A DNA stretch of 7,750 bases from an uncultured Parvularculaceae bacterium (GTDB lineage Bacteria > Pseudomonadota > Alphaproteobacteria > Caulobacterales > Parvularculaceae). Numbering within the stretch: the stretch's first letter is position 1; every line of letters starts with the position of its first letter. Positions 1 to 7,750 of the stretch are shown in pieces. A model generated the notes under the pieces. It was not told the origin of the DNA, made no database searches, and saw only the letters and a program-made list of their open reading frames with translations. Both the position numbers and the translations under genes were made by a program. The stretch is from assembly GCA_947259815.1 (NCBI GenBank), contig CAMYNO010000324.1, positions 1 through 7,750 of the forward strand. Reading direction: 5' to 3'.

Positions 1-278
1 CCGGCGTTCAACAAACGCTCGCGCAGTTTCGCCTGTTGCTGGTCCTGATAGACGCCGATACCGCCGCCAATCGCTGCGCCAGCAGCAGCGCCGATCCAGG
101 CGCCTTTACCGGCGTTGCCAGCGATAGCGCCGCCAATGGCGCCGGCGGCCGCTCCAGCCGCAGCGCCGGCGGCGCCAGACGATACGGCCCGGCTCGCCCG
201 GCGTTCGCCGGTATATGGATTTGTCGTGCAGCCAACGGCGAATGCCGCGATGGCCCCCAAGATAATTGCTTTCCGCAT
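1..278 (-). CDS. Glycine-zipper outer-membrane lipoprotein, YiaD/OmpA-family-like (partial)
   Basis: Reading the minus strand from the ATG at 278 gives 92 residues before the window edge; the 3' part is missing. The start MRKAIILGAIAAFAVGC is a short lipoprotein signal peptide with lipobox AVGC, so Cys17 would be lipidated after signal peptidase II cleavage. Next comes TTNPYTGERRASR, then an Ala/Gly-rich stretch (about residues 35-75) with GAIGGAIAG and GAAIGGGIG, a glycine-zipper membrane segment, then a polar helix rich in Gln and Arg. The order Cys-TTNPYTGE-glycine zipper-YQDQQQAKLRERL matches the N-terminus of YiaD-like OmpA-family lipoproteins, whose C-terminal OmpA peptidoglycan-binding domain would lie outside this window. 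The start is supported by AAGGAG (285-290 on the plus strand) seven bases upstream. The product would sit in the outer membrane facing the periplasm. A plain glycine-zipper lipoprotein without an OmpA domain cannot be excluded. It is divergent from groES. Confidence 0.82.
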   Translation of the reverse strand, partial: MRKAIILGAIAAFAVGCTTNPYTGERRASRAVSSGAAGAAAGAAAGAIGGAIAGNAGKGAWIGAAAGAAIGGGIGVYQDQQQAKLRERLLNA

Positions 279-360
279 TTTCACGCTCCTTTGGCATGCG
301 ACTGCAAGAATAAGTTACCGCCGGCTACAAGGCGGCCGGCGCGCCACGTTAGAATCGCGC

Positions 361-388
361 GAGGCGCAATATGGTCCTATTGCGCTTC
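361..388. repeat. Palindrome GCGCAATA-N6-TATTGCGC in the lipoprotein/groES intergenic region
   Basis: The core arms 364-371 and 378-385 are perfect 8-bp inverted repeats around a 6-base centre. Counting one G-T pair, the pairing extends to 11 bp (361-371 with 378-388). No T-run follows on either strand, so it is not a typical terminator. It lies about 85 bases upstream of the divergent lipoprotein start and about 125 bases upstream of the groES promoter. A binding site for a dimeric regulator, or a hairpin in the leader of an unseen transcript, are both possible. The remainder of 279-513 shows nothing else I can support. Confidence 0.5.
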
Positions 389-513
389 GTCACGGATTAA
401 AAACACGTAATTGCGGCGGAAGTTCTGCGGAATTTGCGGCCAGTTTACGGCGCCGCATGACAGGTCCGTCATTTTTGGGGCGAAAGTCATTCAGTAATCG
501 GCAAATTCTCCCT

Positions 514-542
514 CTTGACGCTGCGGGCCTCGCCCCTTAAAT
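514..542 (+). promoter_or_regulatory. groESL promoter, RpoH (sigma-32)-like
   Basis: CTTGACG (514-520) is followed after 12 bases by CCCCTTAAAT (533-542). This resembles the alphaproteobacterial heat-shock promoter (CTTGA near -35, a run of C then an A/T-rich block near -10). TTGACG and TTAAAT with a 16-base spacer could also serve the housekeeping sigma factor. It ends seven bases before the CIRCE operator and is the only convincing promoter upstream of groES. The predicted transcription start falls within the operator. Confidence 0.72.
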
Positions 543-548
543 CCGGCG

Positions 549-575
549 CTAGCACTCTCGAATTGTGAGTGCCAG
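549..575 (+). promoter_or_regulatory. CIRCE operator (HrcA binding site)
   Basis: CTAGCACTC (549-557), nine bases, then GAGTGCCAG (567-575). The known CIRCE consensus is TTAGCACTC-N9-GAGTGCTAA. The core GCACTC/GAGTGC and the 9-base spacing are exact, and eight of nine arm positions are complementary (551/573 do not pair). HrcA bound here would repress groESL, with relief on heat or when GroEL is occupied. The site overlaps the expected start of transcription. It would also be in the 5' untranslated region, where it can fold. Confidence 0.92.
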
Positions 576-648
576 CGCTTGGCATGGCTTGGCGTGATCA
601 TCATAACCAACTGTTTTAACTGATATTTTCAGTCAGGAGACGCAAACA

Positions 649-936
649 ATGGCATTTCGGCCGCTTCACGACCGCGTGCTGGTCCGTCGCATCGAGGAAG
701 ATGAGAAGACCGCAGGCGGCATCATCATCCCGGACACCGCAAAAGAAAAACCCCAGCAGGGGGAAGTTGTCGCCGTCGGCTCTGGCGCGCGCGGCGACGA
801 TAACGAAATCGTTCCCATGGACGTCAAAGCCGGGGACAAGATCCTCTTCGGCAAATGGTCGGGCTCGGAAGTCAAAATCGATGGTGAGGAACTCCTCATC
901 ATGAAGGAATCCGACATCCTCGGCATCGTCGACTAA
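649..936 (+). CDS. groES: Co-chaperonin GroES (Hsp10)
   Basis: A 95-residue protein of normal GroES length. It forms the heptameric lid of the cytoplasmic GroEL cage, binding in the presence of ATP so that client proteins fold inside. The start [14 protein letters not shown] is the typical N-terminal strand. [19 protein letters not shown] (about residues 17-35) is the mobile loop, whose hydrophobic GGIII tip contacts GroEL apical domains. GEVVAVGSG and [14 protein letters not shown] are the conserved core strands, and the C-terminus ESDILGIVD is typical. The start codon has AGGAGA (635-640) eight bases upstream. It is the first gene of the operon, with 31 bases between its stop and groEL. Regulation is by the upstream RpoH-like promoter and CIRCE. 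No abnormal residues are seen. Confidence 0.98.
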   Translation: MAFRPLHDRVLVRRIEEDEKTAGGIIIPDTAKEKPQQGEVVAVGSGARGDDNEIVPMDVKAGDKILFGKWSGSEVKIDGEELLIMKESDILGIVD

Positions 937-943
937 CCCATAA

Positions 944-2661
<1,718 letters not shown>

Positions 2662-2681
2662 ATCAATATAAACCCGACGGA

Positions 2682-2696
2682 TCAGGCTTTGCCTGA
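2682..2696 (+). other. Small perfect hairpin in the groEL 3' region
   Basis: TCAGGC-TTT-GCCTGA is a perfect 6-bp stem with a 3-base loop. It is followed immediately by the 8-bp palindrome CCCTAGGG (2697-2704), which runs into the second direct repeat. No T-run follows, so it is unlikely to terminate on its own. Confidence 0.5.
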
Positions 2697-2744
2697 CCCT
2701 AGGGGGCGGCATGATGTAATCGCCCGCGCTCAAATGCGAAAATT

Positions 2745-2774
2745 AAAGGGCGGTCCTTAGGGCCGCCCTTTTTT
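2745..2774 (+). terminator. Rho-independent terminator of groESL
   Basis: AAAGGGCGG (2745-2753) pairs perfectly with CCGCCCTTT (2763-2771). The inner CC/GG pairs and one T-G pair extend the stem to 12 bp around a TTA loop. The stem runs into six T (2769-2774). It is a textbook strong terminator, 115 bases after the groEL stop. It should isolate groESL from the downstream TIR gene. Confidence 0.93.
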
Positions 2775-2847
2775 CTTGAGCATTACGCGCGGCGCTCGCC
2801 GCCGGTCTGTGCTATTCTCCCTGCGAAGCTACGCCCTTAACGACCTT

Positions 2848-4725
2848 ATGGCTGACGTTTTTATTTCCTATGCGCGAGAGGATCGCAGCGACGCAGCGGC
2901 AATCGCCGCGGCGCTGGAAGGCACCGGCTTCACCGTATGGTGGGACCGGAAGATCCAGAGCGGAGCGGAATTTTCCGCCGACATCGAGCGCGAACTGATC
3001 GCCGCCAAAGCGGTAATCGTGTGCTGGTCCGAGAACGGCGCCGCCTCACGCTGGGTAAAGGACGAGGCGGGATTTGCCGCCGACGCCGGTAAGTTACTCG
3101 CCCTGACGCTGGATGGCGGGCCGCCGCCGCTCGGCTTTCGCCAGTTTCATTCGCTGGACTTTTCCGCCCGAAATTTTTCAACGGACGAGGCGGCGTTCCC
3201 GGAATTGCTTCGCGCCGTCGCCGACAAATGCGGCGCCCCGAAGCCGGCTGGCGACATCCATACTTCGGTCGAGCCCTCGCTTGCCGTCCTCCCTTTCGTC
3301 AACATGTCGCCGGACCCCGATCAGGAATATTTTTCCGACGGGCTGGCGGAAGAGTTAATCAATACACTGATGAAACTGCCTGACCTGAAAGTCTCAGGGC
3401 GCACGTCTTCTTTTTCTTTCAAGGGAAAAGACGCGAGCTTAAAGCAGATCGGTGACAGCCTTGGCGTCGCCAACATACTTGAAGGATCGGTGCGCAAGGC
3501 CGGCGATAAGGTCCGCGTCACCGCGCAATTGCTGAAAGCGCGCGACGGTTTCCAGCTCTGGTCCGAACGCTATGACCGCTCGCTGCACGACATCTTCGCC
3601 ATTCAGGATGAAATTGCGAAAGCCATCGCCGATGAACTGAGCGTACAACTCCTGAAGCCGCAAGCGCCGCTCGTACACCGCCCGACCGACAATGACGAAG
3701 CCTACCAATTATTCCTGCAGGGCCGCTACGTCCTGCGCCAGCGTTATGGCGCAAATGGCGGCGATGCGCTGCTCCGCGCCACCACGCTGCTAAGAGCGGC
3801 GATAGAAAAAGACCCTGATTTCGCACGAGCATGGTCGAGCCTTTCGATCGCTCATGCATGGATGCCGCAATATGTAGACGTCAATCGCGACGAAGCGTTC
3901 GAAAAAGCGAAGGAATATTCGCAAACCGCCTCACGCCTCGACCCTTCCCTTGGCGAGCATGTCGCGGGCTTAAGCGTCCTTTATATGTACACGCGCGAGT
4001 ATCAAAGATCGCTGGAATGCGCTGAAGAGGCGTTAAAACTTGAACCAAACGACGCAACGGTCTGCCGCGTCATCGGCGCCGACTACATGCTGTACGGATA
4101 TCCGGAACTCGCCGGCGATCATATCGCTAAGGCGATTACCATTGACCCAACATCTGGCATGGAAGCCGCGTGGGCGGGAGAATATGCCTATTCTCAACGC
4201 GACTTTGACGAAGCGAAACGACTTTCAACACGCGCAATCGATCTTGGATGTGATTTTGGCTATCGCGTCCTTGCCGAACTTCATTTGCAGGCGGGCGAAC
4301 GCGACAAAGCGGTCGCCAGTTTTAGCAAGGCAATACATCGCGGTGGGTTATCAAATATCAAACAGGGAATAGAAATCATCCGTCTTGCTTTCGGCAATGC
4401 ACAGGAACAAGCGCACGCAAACCGGCTGATCGATACCGCGCCGATAAGCGAAAGCGCAACGATACCGGAGTTCATAATCATCCTGCTGATTAAACTTGGC
4501 AGATATGATGACGCGATGGATCTGTTCTTTAATAATTGGACCAATCACGAAGATGGAGTGCTCACCGAAATCTGGAGCCCACACAATGCAGCGTTTCGGC
4601 AGAGCGACGCATTCAAGCGATTTGCCAGAAAATATGGCCTGACCGACCTTTGGCGCGCGCGCGGCGCGCCGGCGCAAGTTGACCTGATAGGCGACGACGA
4701 CTTCGCCTGGCGCGAGCAGGCCTGA
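2848..4725 (+). CDS. TIR domain - TolB-like domain - TPR repeat protein
   Basis: A 625-residue soluble protein from the ATG at 2848. Residues 1-125 form a bacterial TIR domain: VFISYAREDR (4-13) is box 1, then GFTVWWD (27-33) and SRWVKDE (67-73), where Glu73 fits the NADase catalytic glutamate of TIR enzymes. Residues 144-270 match the TolB-like/FlgO-like module usually seen between adenylate cyclase domains and TPRs: LAVLPFVNMSPDPDQEYFSDG, then LGVANILEGSVRKAG and LWSERYD. Residues 280-560 are helical TPR-type repeats (for example RAAIEKDPDFARAWSSL, EEALKLEPNDATV, AKAITIDPTSG). The end, FKRFARKYGLTDLWRARG, is typical of TPR proteins of this class. No signal peptide or membrane segment is seen. 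An in-frame TTG at 2776 would add 24 residues but lies at the terminator. No good ribosome site precedes 2848. Function (NAD hydrolysis, signalling, defence or scaffolding) is inferred only. Confidence 0.88.
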   Translation: MADVFISYAREDRSDAAAIAAALEGTGFTVWWDRKIQSGAEFSADIERELIAAKAVIVCWSENGAASRWVKDEAGFAADAGKLLALTLDGGPPPLGFRQFHSLDFSARNFSTDEAAFPELLRAVADKCGAPKPAGDIHTSVEPSLAVLPFVNMSPDPDQEYFSDGLAEELINTLMKLPDLKVSGRTSSFSFKGKDASLKQIGDSLGVANILEGSVRKAGDKVRVTAQLLKARDGFQLWSERYDRSLHDIFAIQDEIAKAIADELSVQLLKPQAPLVHRPTDNDEAYQLFLQGRYVLRQRYGANGGDALLRATTLLRAAIEKDPDFARAWSSLSIAHAWMPQYVDVNRDEAFEKAKEYSQTASRLDPSLGEHVAGLSVLYMYTREYQRSLECAEEALKLEPNDATVCRVIGADYMLYGYPELAGDHIAKAITIDPTSGMEAAWAGEYAYSQRDFDEAKRLSTRAIDLGCDFGYRVLAELHLQAGERDKAVASFSKAIHRGGLSNIKQGIEIIRLAFGNAQEQAHANRLIDTAPISESATIPEFIIILLIKLGRYDDAMDLFFNNWTNHEDGVLTEIWSPHNAAFRQSDAFKRFARKYGLTDLWRARGAPAQVDLIGDDDFAWREQA

Positions 4726-4782
4726 CGCGACGTTCGTCTTAGATCTGTAATCTATTGTATTTGCTTATATTTTAAGCCTGTA

Positions 4783-4804
4783 GCGCCAGCAAGACCACTG
4801 GCGC
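4783..4804. repeat. Inverted repeat GCGCCAG-N8-CTGGCGC downstream of the TIR gene
   Basis: A perfect 7-bp stem with an 8-base loop, 57 bases after the TIR-TPR stop and 59 bases before the next start. There is no T-run on either side. It may help end the TIR transcript or be an operator; neither is established. The flanking 4740-4775 stretch is AT-rich. Confidence 0.4.
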
Positions 4805-4828
4805 AGCCCATCCTTAGGCGCCGCAGAT

Positions 4829-4862
4829 TTGACTTAGTAGTTTTTACTACTACTATTTTACC
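4829..4862 (+). promoter_or_regulatory. Promoter with overlapping palindrome for the TrmB/CPBP operon; probably leaderless
   Basis: TTGACT (4829-4834), 16 bases, then TACTAT (4851-4856) make a reasonable housekeeping promoter. Transcription would begin about seven bases later, at or next to the ATG at 4863, and no Shine-Dalgarno sequence is present, so the mRNA is probably leaderless. Between the boxes lies TAGTAG-TTTTT-ACTACTA (4835-4852 region), an inverted repeat suited to a dimeric repressor. Autoregulation by the TrmB-like protein is an inference. Confidence 0.55.
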
Positions 4863-5729
4863 ATGCACGCCGATGAGACAACAGCCGCCCTCAAGGCGCT
4901 TGGATTCAGCGAAATCGAAGCGCTGGTTTATTGCTTTTTGCTGGGGAACTCCCCGGCGACCGGCTATCGGATCAGCAAGGGCGTCGGCAAGGCGGCGGCG
5001 AATGTTTACGCCGCGATCGAAACGCTCGCGCAAAAGGGCGCGCTCTTAATCGATAATGACGCAACGCGCCTCTGCCGCGCGACGCCGCCAAAGGAATTGT
5101 GCGACTCGCTGGAGGCGCGGTTCAAAAACCAGAGGCGGGAAGCGGAAACAGCGCTTCAGGCGCTCACCGCCGAAACGCCGGATCAGCACATCTACAAGCT
5201 GGAAACACCCGAGCAGGTTTTCTCCCGGATCAAACAGATGATCGCCGGCGCAAGCGATTACATACTCGTCGACGCTTTTCCCGAACCGCTTCGGGAAATC
5301 AATTCGTTTCTGGAAGAAGCGTCGGAGCGCGGCGTCTCTGTCGCCATTGAGACGTATAATGACGATGTTGAAACGCCTTACGCGTTGACGGCGCAGTCGT
5401 CCTATGATGTACGATCGCTCGCGCTCTGGCCCGGACGCCAGATCAATATTGTTGTCGATGCGCGCGAGTTTGTACTGGCGCTGTTCAACCAGCAATGCGA
5501 CGGCGTTTTACAGGCCGTTTGGAGCACTTCCGGCTATCTCGCCTGCCTGCAACACAGCCATATGGCCGCATCGTTACTGGCGCGCCAATGCGAAAATGAC
5601 GGACTTCTCAACTCGCCGAAACTTCGCCGGCTGAGAAAACTGGCGCTCACCGCCGCCCGCCCGCCGGGTCTCGAACAGTTCATGCAGTTTTATGCGACCG
5701 ACGCCGATGGAGAGCAGTATGGAGAGTAG
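4863..5729 (+). CDS. TrmB-family transcriptional regulator
   Basis: A 288-residue protein. Residues 8-75 are the TrmB winged helix-turn-helix: LGFSEIEALVYCFLL, then ATGYRISKGVGKAAANVYAAIETLAQKGALL with the recognition helix near 43-57. Residues 78-103 (PKELCDSLEARFKNQRREAETAL) form a charged helical linker likely to dimerise. Residues 110-245 are the C-terminal sensor-type domain with a phospholipase-D-like fold seen in TrmB relatives (YILVDAFPEPLREINSFLEEASERGVSVAIETY). The ligand cannot be told from sequence; archaeal members bind sugars, but bacterial ones are varied. It starts at 4863, directly after a promoter with no ribosome site. Its stop overlaps the next gene's start by 11 bases, implying translational coupling and co-expression with the membrane protease. 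Confidence 0.85.
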   Translation: MHADETTAALKALGFSEIEALVYCFLLGNSPATGYRISKGVGKAAANVYAAIETLAQKGALLIDNDATRLCRATPPKELCDSLEARFKNQRREAETALQALTAETPDQHIYKLETPEQVFSRIKQMIAGASDYILVDAFPEPLREINSFLEEASERGVSVAIETYNDDVETPYALTAQSSYDVRSLALWPGRQINIVVDAREFVLALFNQQCDGVLQAVWSTSGYLACLQHSHMAASLLARQCENDGLLNSPKLRRLRKLALTAARPPGLEQFMQFYATDADGEQYGE

Positions 5730-6417
5730 CCGCGCAAAGATTGTTATCCTCGCCGAGCTGATTGTTTTTGGCGGGCTCTACATCTTTTCCGAGCCGATCC
5801 TTTCGGCAACGGGACTGAGTAACTTCATTCCGGAAATGCCGATTTTCGAGCGCGCATGGTTAGGCTTCGCGATTGTCATTGCGCTGATATCATGGCTGGC
5901 GCTGCGCGGCGCGGACATGCGCGATTACGGTTTCAAGTCCGCAAAGCCGATATGGCGCACCATCCTTATCGCCCTTGCCGGCGTGGTCGTCGCGATTACC
6001 GTCAGCACGCTAACCGATCCGATCATCAAGCAATGGTTCGGCGAAACCGACACAACCGCGTTCACCGACGTCAAAGGCAATGTTAGCGTCTATTTATATC
6101 TCCTGCCGTTCATCTGGTTGTTTGCCGCCTTCGGCGAAGAGGTCTTTTACCGTGGGTTCTTGATGGGCGGCGTCGCCGCCATACTCGGCGGCGGCAAGAT
6201 CGGCTGGTTGATCGCATTGCTGCTTCAGGCGGTTATTTTTGGATTGGGTCACGCCTATCAGGGCCCTGCCGGTATGATCGGGACGGGACTTTATGCACTC
6301 GTTTTCGGGTGCCTCTATCTCGTTGCCGGACGCAATCTGTGGGCGCCGGCGCTTGCCCATGGCTTGCTCGATACGCTCGGGTTCACGCTATTGTTTCTCG
6401 GCGTCATCGAAGCATAA
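5719..6417 (+). CDS. CPBP-family (CAAX/Rce1-like) intramembrane metalloprotease
   Basis: A 232-residue multi-pass inner-membrane protein. Hydrophobic segments lie near residues 8-25, 47-64, 80-97, 123-140, 161-176, 185-203 and 218-230. The three family motifs are present: EEVFYRG (Glu140, Glu141, Arg145), FGLGH (Phe174, His178) and HGLLD (His214, Asp218). They form the metal-binding catalytic site of CPBP proteases, formerly called Abi proteins. Substrates of bacterial members are mostly unknown; roles include peptide maturation and self-immunity. The start at 5719 has GGAG (5709-5712) six bases upstream. An alternative in-frame ATG at 5692 lacks a ribosome site and would add nine polar residues. 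It overlaps the TrmB-like gene by 11 bases, so it is probably the regulator's operon partner. Motif residues are intact, so it should be active. Confidence 0.9.
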   Translation: MESSRAKIVILAELIVFGGLYIFSEPILSATGLSNFIPEMPIFERAWLGFAIVIALISWLALRGADMRDYGFKSAKPIWRTILIALAGVVVAITVSTLTDPIIKQWFGETDTTAFTDVKGNVSVYLYLLPFIWLFAAFGEEVFYRGFLMGGVAAILGGGKIGWLIALLLQAVIFGLGHAYQGPAGMIGTGLYALVFGCLYLVAGRNLWAPALAHGLLDTLGFTLLFLGVIEA

Positions 6418-6422
6418 ACAGG

Positions 6423-6438
6423 GCGCACAAATTTGCGC
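6423..6438. terminator. Weak convergent stem-loop between the protease and dcd
   Basis: GCGCA-CAAATT-TGCGC is a 5-bp stem in the 27-base gap between the convergent stops (6417 and 6445). It is followed only by TTAACTT on the plus strand. It is the only structure in the gap and could act weakly in both directions. Confidence 0.25.
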
Positions 6439-6444
6439 TTAACT

Positions 6445-7536
6445 TCATCGAAAGTGCTTTGATAGCTTAAGACCCTGACCCTGATAGTTCGATCCGATGG
6501 CGTCGCCATAGAGCCGCTTCGGACGCGCCGCCATGTTTTCGTAAACGAGCCGCGCAACAAGCTGGCCGTCCTCCAGCACGAACGGTGTTTCGCGCGAGCG
6601 CACCTCCAGCACCGCACGGCTTCCCTGCCCGCCATCACCGGACCAACCGAAACCGGGGTCGAAGAAACCGGCGTAATGCACCCGGAATTCTCCTAGGCCG
6701 GGGCTGATCGGCGTCATCTCCGCGGCGTAATCGGGCGGGATCACCAGCCGTTCTTTCGACACCAGAATGTAAAACTCCTCAGGATCGAGGATAAGAATTC
6801 CCGAGCGCTGCGGCGTCAGCGGTTCGAAATAATCAGCAGGATCGAGAGCGCCGCGCTTGTCCACGTCAATGAGCGCAGAGTGCCGGCGCGCGCGCCAGCC
6901 AACGACTTCGCCCTGATGTAAGGCGACGGAAAGGCCAAGGCCGCCGTCAATATTGGCCGCGCCATCGACCAGCGCGCCGTCGCGGTGCAAAGCTTCCAGC
7001 GCATTATCGTCAAGGCGCACAGTCCCCTTTTTCAAGCGTAACTGGTTAAGACTTGATCCCTCCCGCGCGACAATTGAAAAACTCCGTGGGCTGATCTCCG
7101 CATAGAGTGGGCCCTTATACCCGGCGCGCGCCTCGTCAAAGGCGGCCGCGCCGTCGGTGACAAGCCGCACAAAGACGTCGATGCGCCCGGTCGAACTTTT
7201 CGGATTCGCCGCGCCGCAGACATCGGCCGGCAGGGCAAGGCGTTCGCGCAACTCAACAAGGTAGACGCACCCGCGTTCAAAAACCGCGCCGTTGGAAAGA
7301 TCGATTTCCTGCATGGCGAGACCGTCTTCGAGCCTGTCGGCGACCAGCCGGCCGCGCCCCGGCAAAAACGACGCGCGAATCCGCCACGCTTTTTTGCCAA
7401 GCGTCAGATCAAGGCTTGCCGGCTGCACGCCCGACGCGGCGTCGCCGCTGATGACCCCGGACGCAAACGCCGCCTCGATATGCAAATCGGCGTATACGCC
7501 GTCTCGTTCCGTCATCTGTCCGTTAACCTTATCCAT
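6445..7536 (-). CDS. dcd: 2'-deoxycytidine 5'-triphosphate deaminase, long two-domain form
   Basis: A 363-residue cytoplasmic enzyme converting dCTP to dUTP and ammonia, the route to dUMP for thymidylate synthesis. It is about twice the length of E. coli Dcd (193) and looks like two dUTPase-fold halves in tandem, the form known in alphaproteobacteria. First half: QPASLDLTLG (38-47) and NPKSSTGRIDVFVRL (111-125), whose KSSTGR corresponds to the nucleotide-binding RSSxGR of Dcd. Second half: GFFDPGFG (290-297) and AVLEVRS (308-314), resembling the Dcd motif IDPGWxG...LE, so Glu311 is the likely catalytic glutamate. The C-terminus SNYQGQGLKLSKHF matches the Dcd tail. The ATG at 7536 has AGGGG about ten bases upstream. 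The ATG at 7515 is possible. A GTG at 7605 would run through a tandem repeat and is less likely. It is convergent with the protease gene. Confidence 0.92.
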   Translation of the reverse strand: MDKVNGQMTERDGVYADLHIEAAFASGVISGDAASGVQPASLDLTLGKKAWRIRASFLPGRGRLVADRLEDGLAMQEIDLSNGAVFERGCVYLVELRERLALPADVCGAANPKSSTGRIDVFVRLVTDGAAAFDEARAGYKGPLYAEISPRSFSIVAREGSSLNQLRLKKGTVRLDDNALEALHRDGALVDGAANIDGGLGLSVALHQGEVVGWRARRHSALIDVDKRGALDPADYFEPLTPQRSGILILDPEEFYILVSKERLVIPPDYAAEMTPISPGLGEFRVHYAGFFDPGFGWSGDGGQGSRAVLEVRSRETPFVLEDGQLVARLVYENMAARPKRLYGDAIGSNYQGQGLKLSKHFR

Positions 7537-7569
7537 GACCGGTTTGCCCCTGCGACCCGCCCGGCGCAA

Positions 7570-7599
7570 GGCCCCAATACTAGGCCCCAATACTAGGCC
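7570..7599. repeat. 13-bp tandem repeat upstream of dcd
   Basis: GGCCCCAATACTA occurs twice without a gap (7570-7582, 7583-7595), followed by a partial GGCC (7596-7599). Read toward dcd, each unit carries TAGTATTGGGG, whose TAGTAT resembles a -10 box (7590-7595 and 7577-7582). No convincing -35 box was found for either. It lies 34-63 bases upstream of the chosen dcd start. Confidence 0.8.
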
Positions 7600-7722
7600 A
7601 AGCACAGCGTATTTGCGCGAATCGCTACGGCCATTTCCCGGCGCCGTTGAATCTGCATCCGCTGGCTGGTCAGAAGCTGTGGGTCCATTTAAAATGACGG
7701 TGATTCTGTAGGAATGTTAGTA

Positions 7723-7750
7723 ATGAGTCGCCGCGACGACGAAATCTTGA
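7723..7750 (+). CDS. Start of an unidentified plus-strand gene (partial)
   Basis: The ATG at 7723 opens a frame reading MSRRDDEIL up to the window edge. AGGAA (7710-7714) lies eight bases upstream, good ribosome-site spacing. TAAAAT (7690-7695) is a -10-like box, though no clear -35 box accompanies it. An in-frame ATG at 7714 lies too close to the same site. Nine residues are too few to name a family. The gene would be divergent from dcd. Confidence 0.45.

Noticed and set aside
36..540. Plus-strand open frames across the left end (36-410 and 115-540)
   Set aside because: They are antisense to the lipoprotein gene, run into the groES regulatory region and give low-complexity Ala/Arg products without ribosome sites.
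577..596. Imperfect tandem GCTTGGCATG/GCTTGGCGTG after CIRCE
   Set aside because: Only two 10-base units with one mismatch, in the leader; too weak to call an operator or repeat.
2776..2818. Promoter for the TIR gene (TTGAGC with TATTCT)
   Set aside because: The spacing is about 31 bases, too long for a promoter; TATTCT at 2813-2818 may be a -10 box, but no matching -35 was found.
2776..2847. TTG start 24 codons upstream for the TIR protein
   Set aside because: The TTG begins within a few bases of the terminator T-run, there is no ribosome site, and the added residues are not TIR-like; the domain begins directly at the ATG at 2848.
7292..7711. Plus-strand frame antisense to dcd
   Set aside because: It overlaps the conserved dcd reading frame and its Ser/Arg/Pro-rich product looks like a shadow.

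Overview
The window looks like a chromosomal segment of an alphaproteobacterium. Four things point there: groESL with both an RpoH-type promoter and a CIRCE operator, a YiaD-like OmpA/glycine-zipper lipoprotein, the long double-domain form of dCTP deaminase, and moderately GC-rich coding. A lineage near Hyphomonadaceae, Parvularculales or Caulobacterales is possible, but this is inference and no rRNA is present to settle it.

Layout, left to right. (1) 1-278, minus: the start of a lipoprotein with a lipobox and an Ala/Gly-rich glycine zipper, cut by the window edge. (2) 279-648: a divergent regulatory region of about 370 bases. It holds an 11-bp perfect-arm palindrome (361-388), a heat-shock-type promoter (514-542) and a CIRCE operator (549-575). 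(3) 649-2629: groES and groEL, a two-gene chaperonin operon. (4) 2614-2774: an unusually structured 3' region. A 21-bp segment containing the groEL stop codon recurs 90 bp downstream, an inverted copy lies between the two, and a strong intrinsic terminator follows. (5) 2848-4725: a soluble TIR - TolB-like - TPR protein. (6) 4863-6417: a probable two-gene operon of a TrmB-family regulator and a CPBP-family membrane protease, overlapping by 11 bases. Its promoter overlaps a palindrome and its first gene is probably read from a leaderless transcript. (7) 6445-7536, minus, convergent with the protease: long-form dCTP deaminase. (8) A plus-strand gene appears to begin at 7723 and runs off the edge.

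GroES and GroEL form the folding machine, induced by heat through RpoH and repressed by HrcA at CIRCE. The TIR-TPR gene is separated from groEL by a terminator and is probably transcribed independently. The TrmB/CPBP pair reads as a regulator with its membrane-protease target. Dcd feeds dUTP, and so dTMP, synthesis. No mobile element, CRISPR array, tRNA or rRNA is visible. The least routine parts are the groEL 3' repeat/hairpin network, the TIR-TolB-like-TPR architecture, and the TrmB-CPBP pair with its palindromic leaderless promoter.
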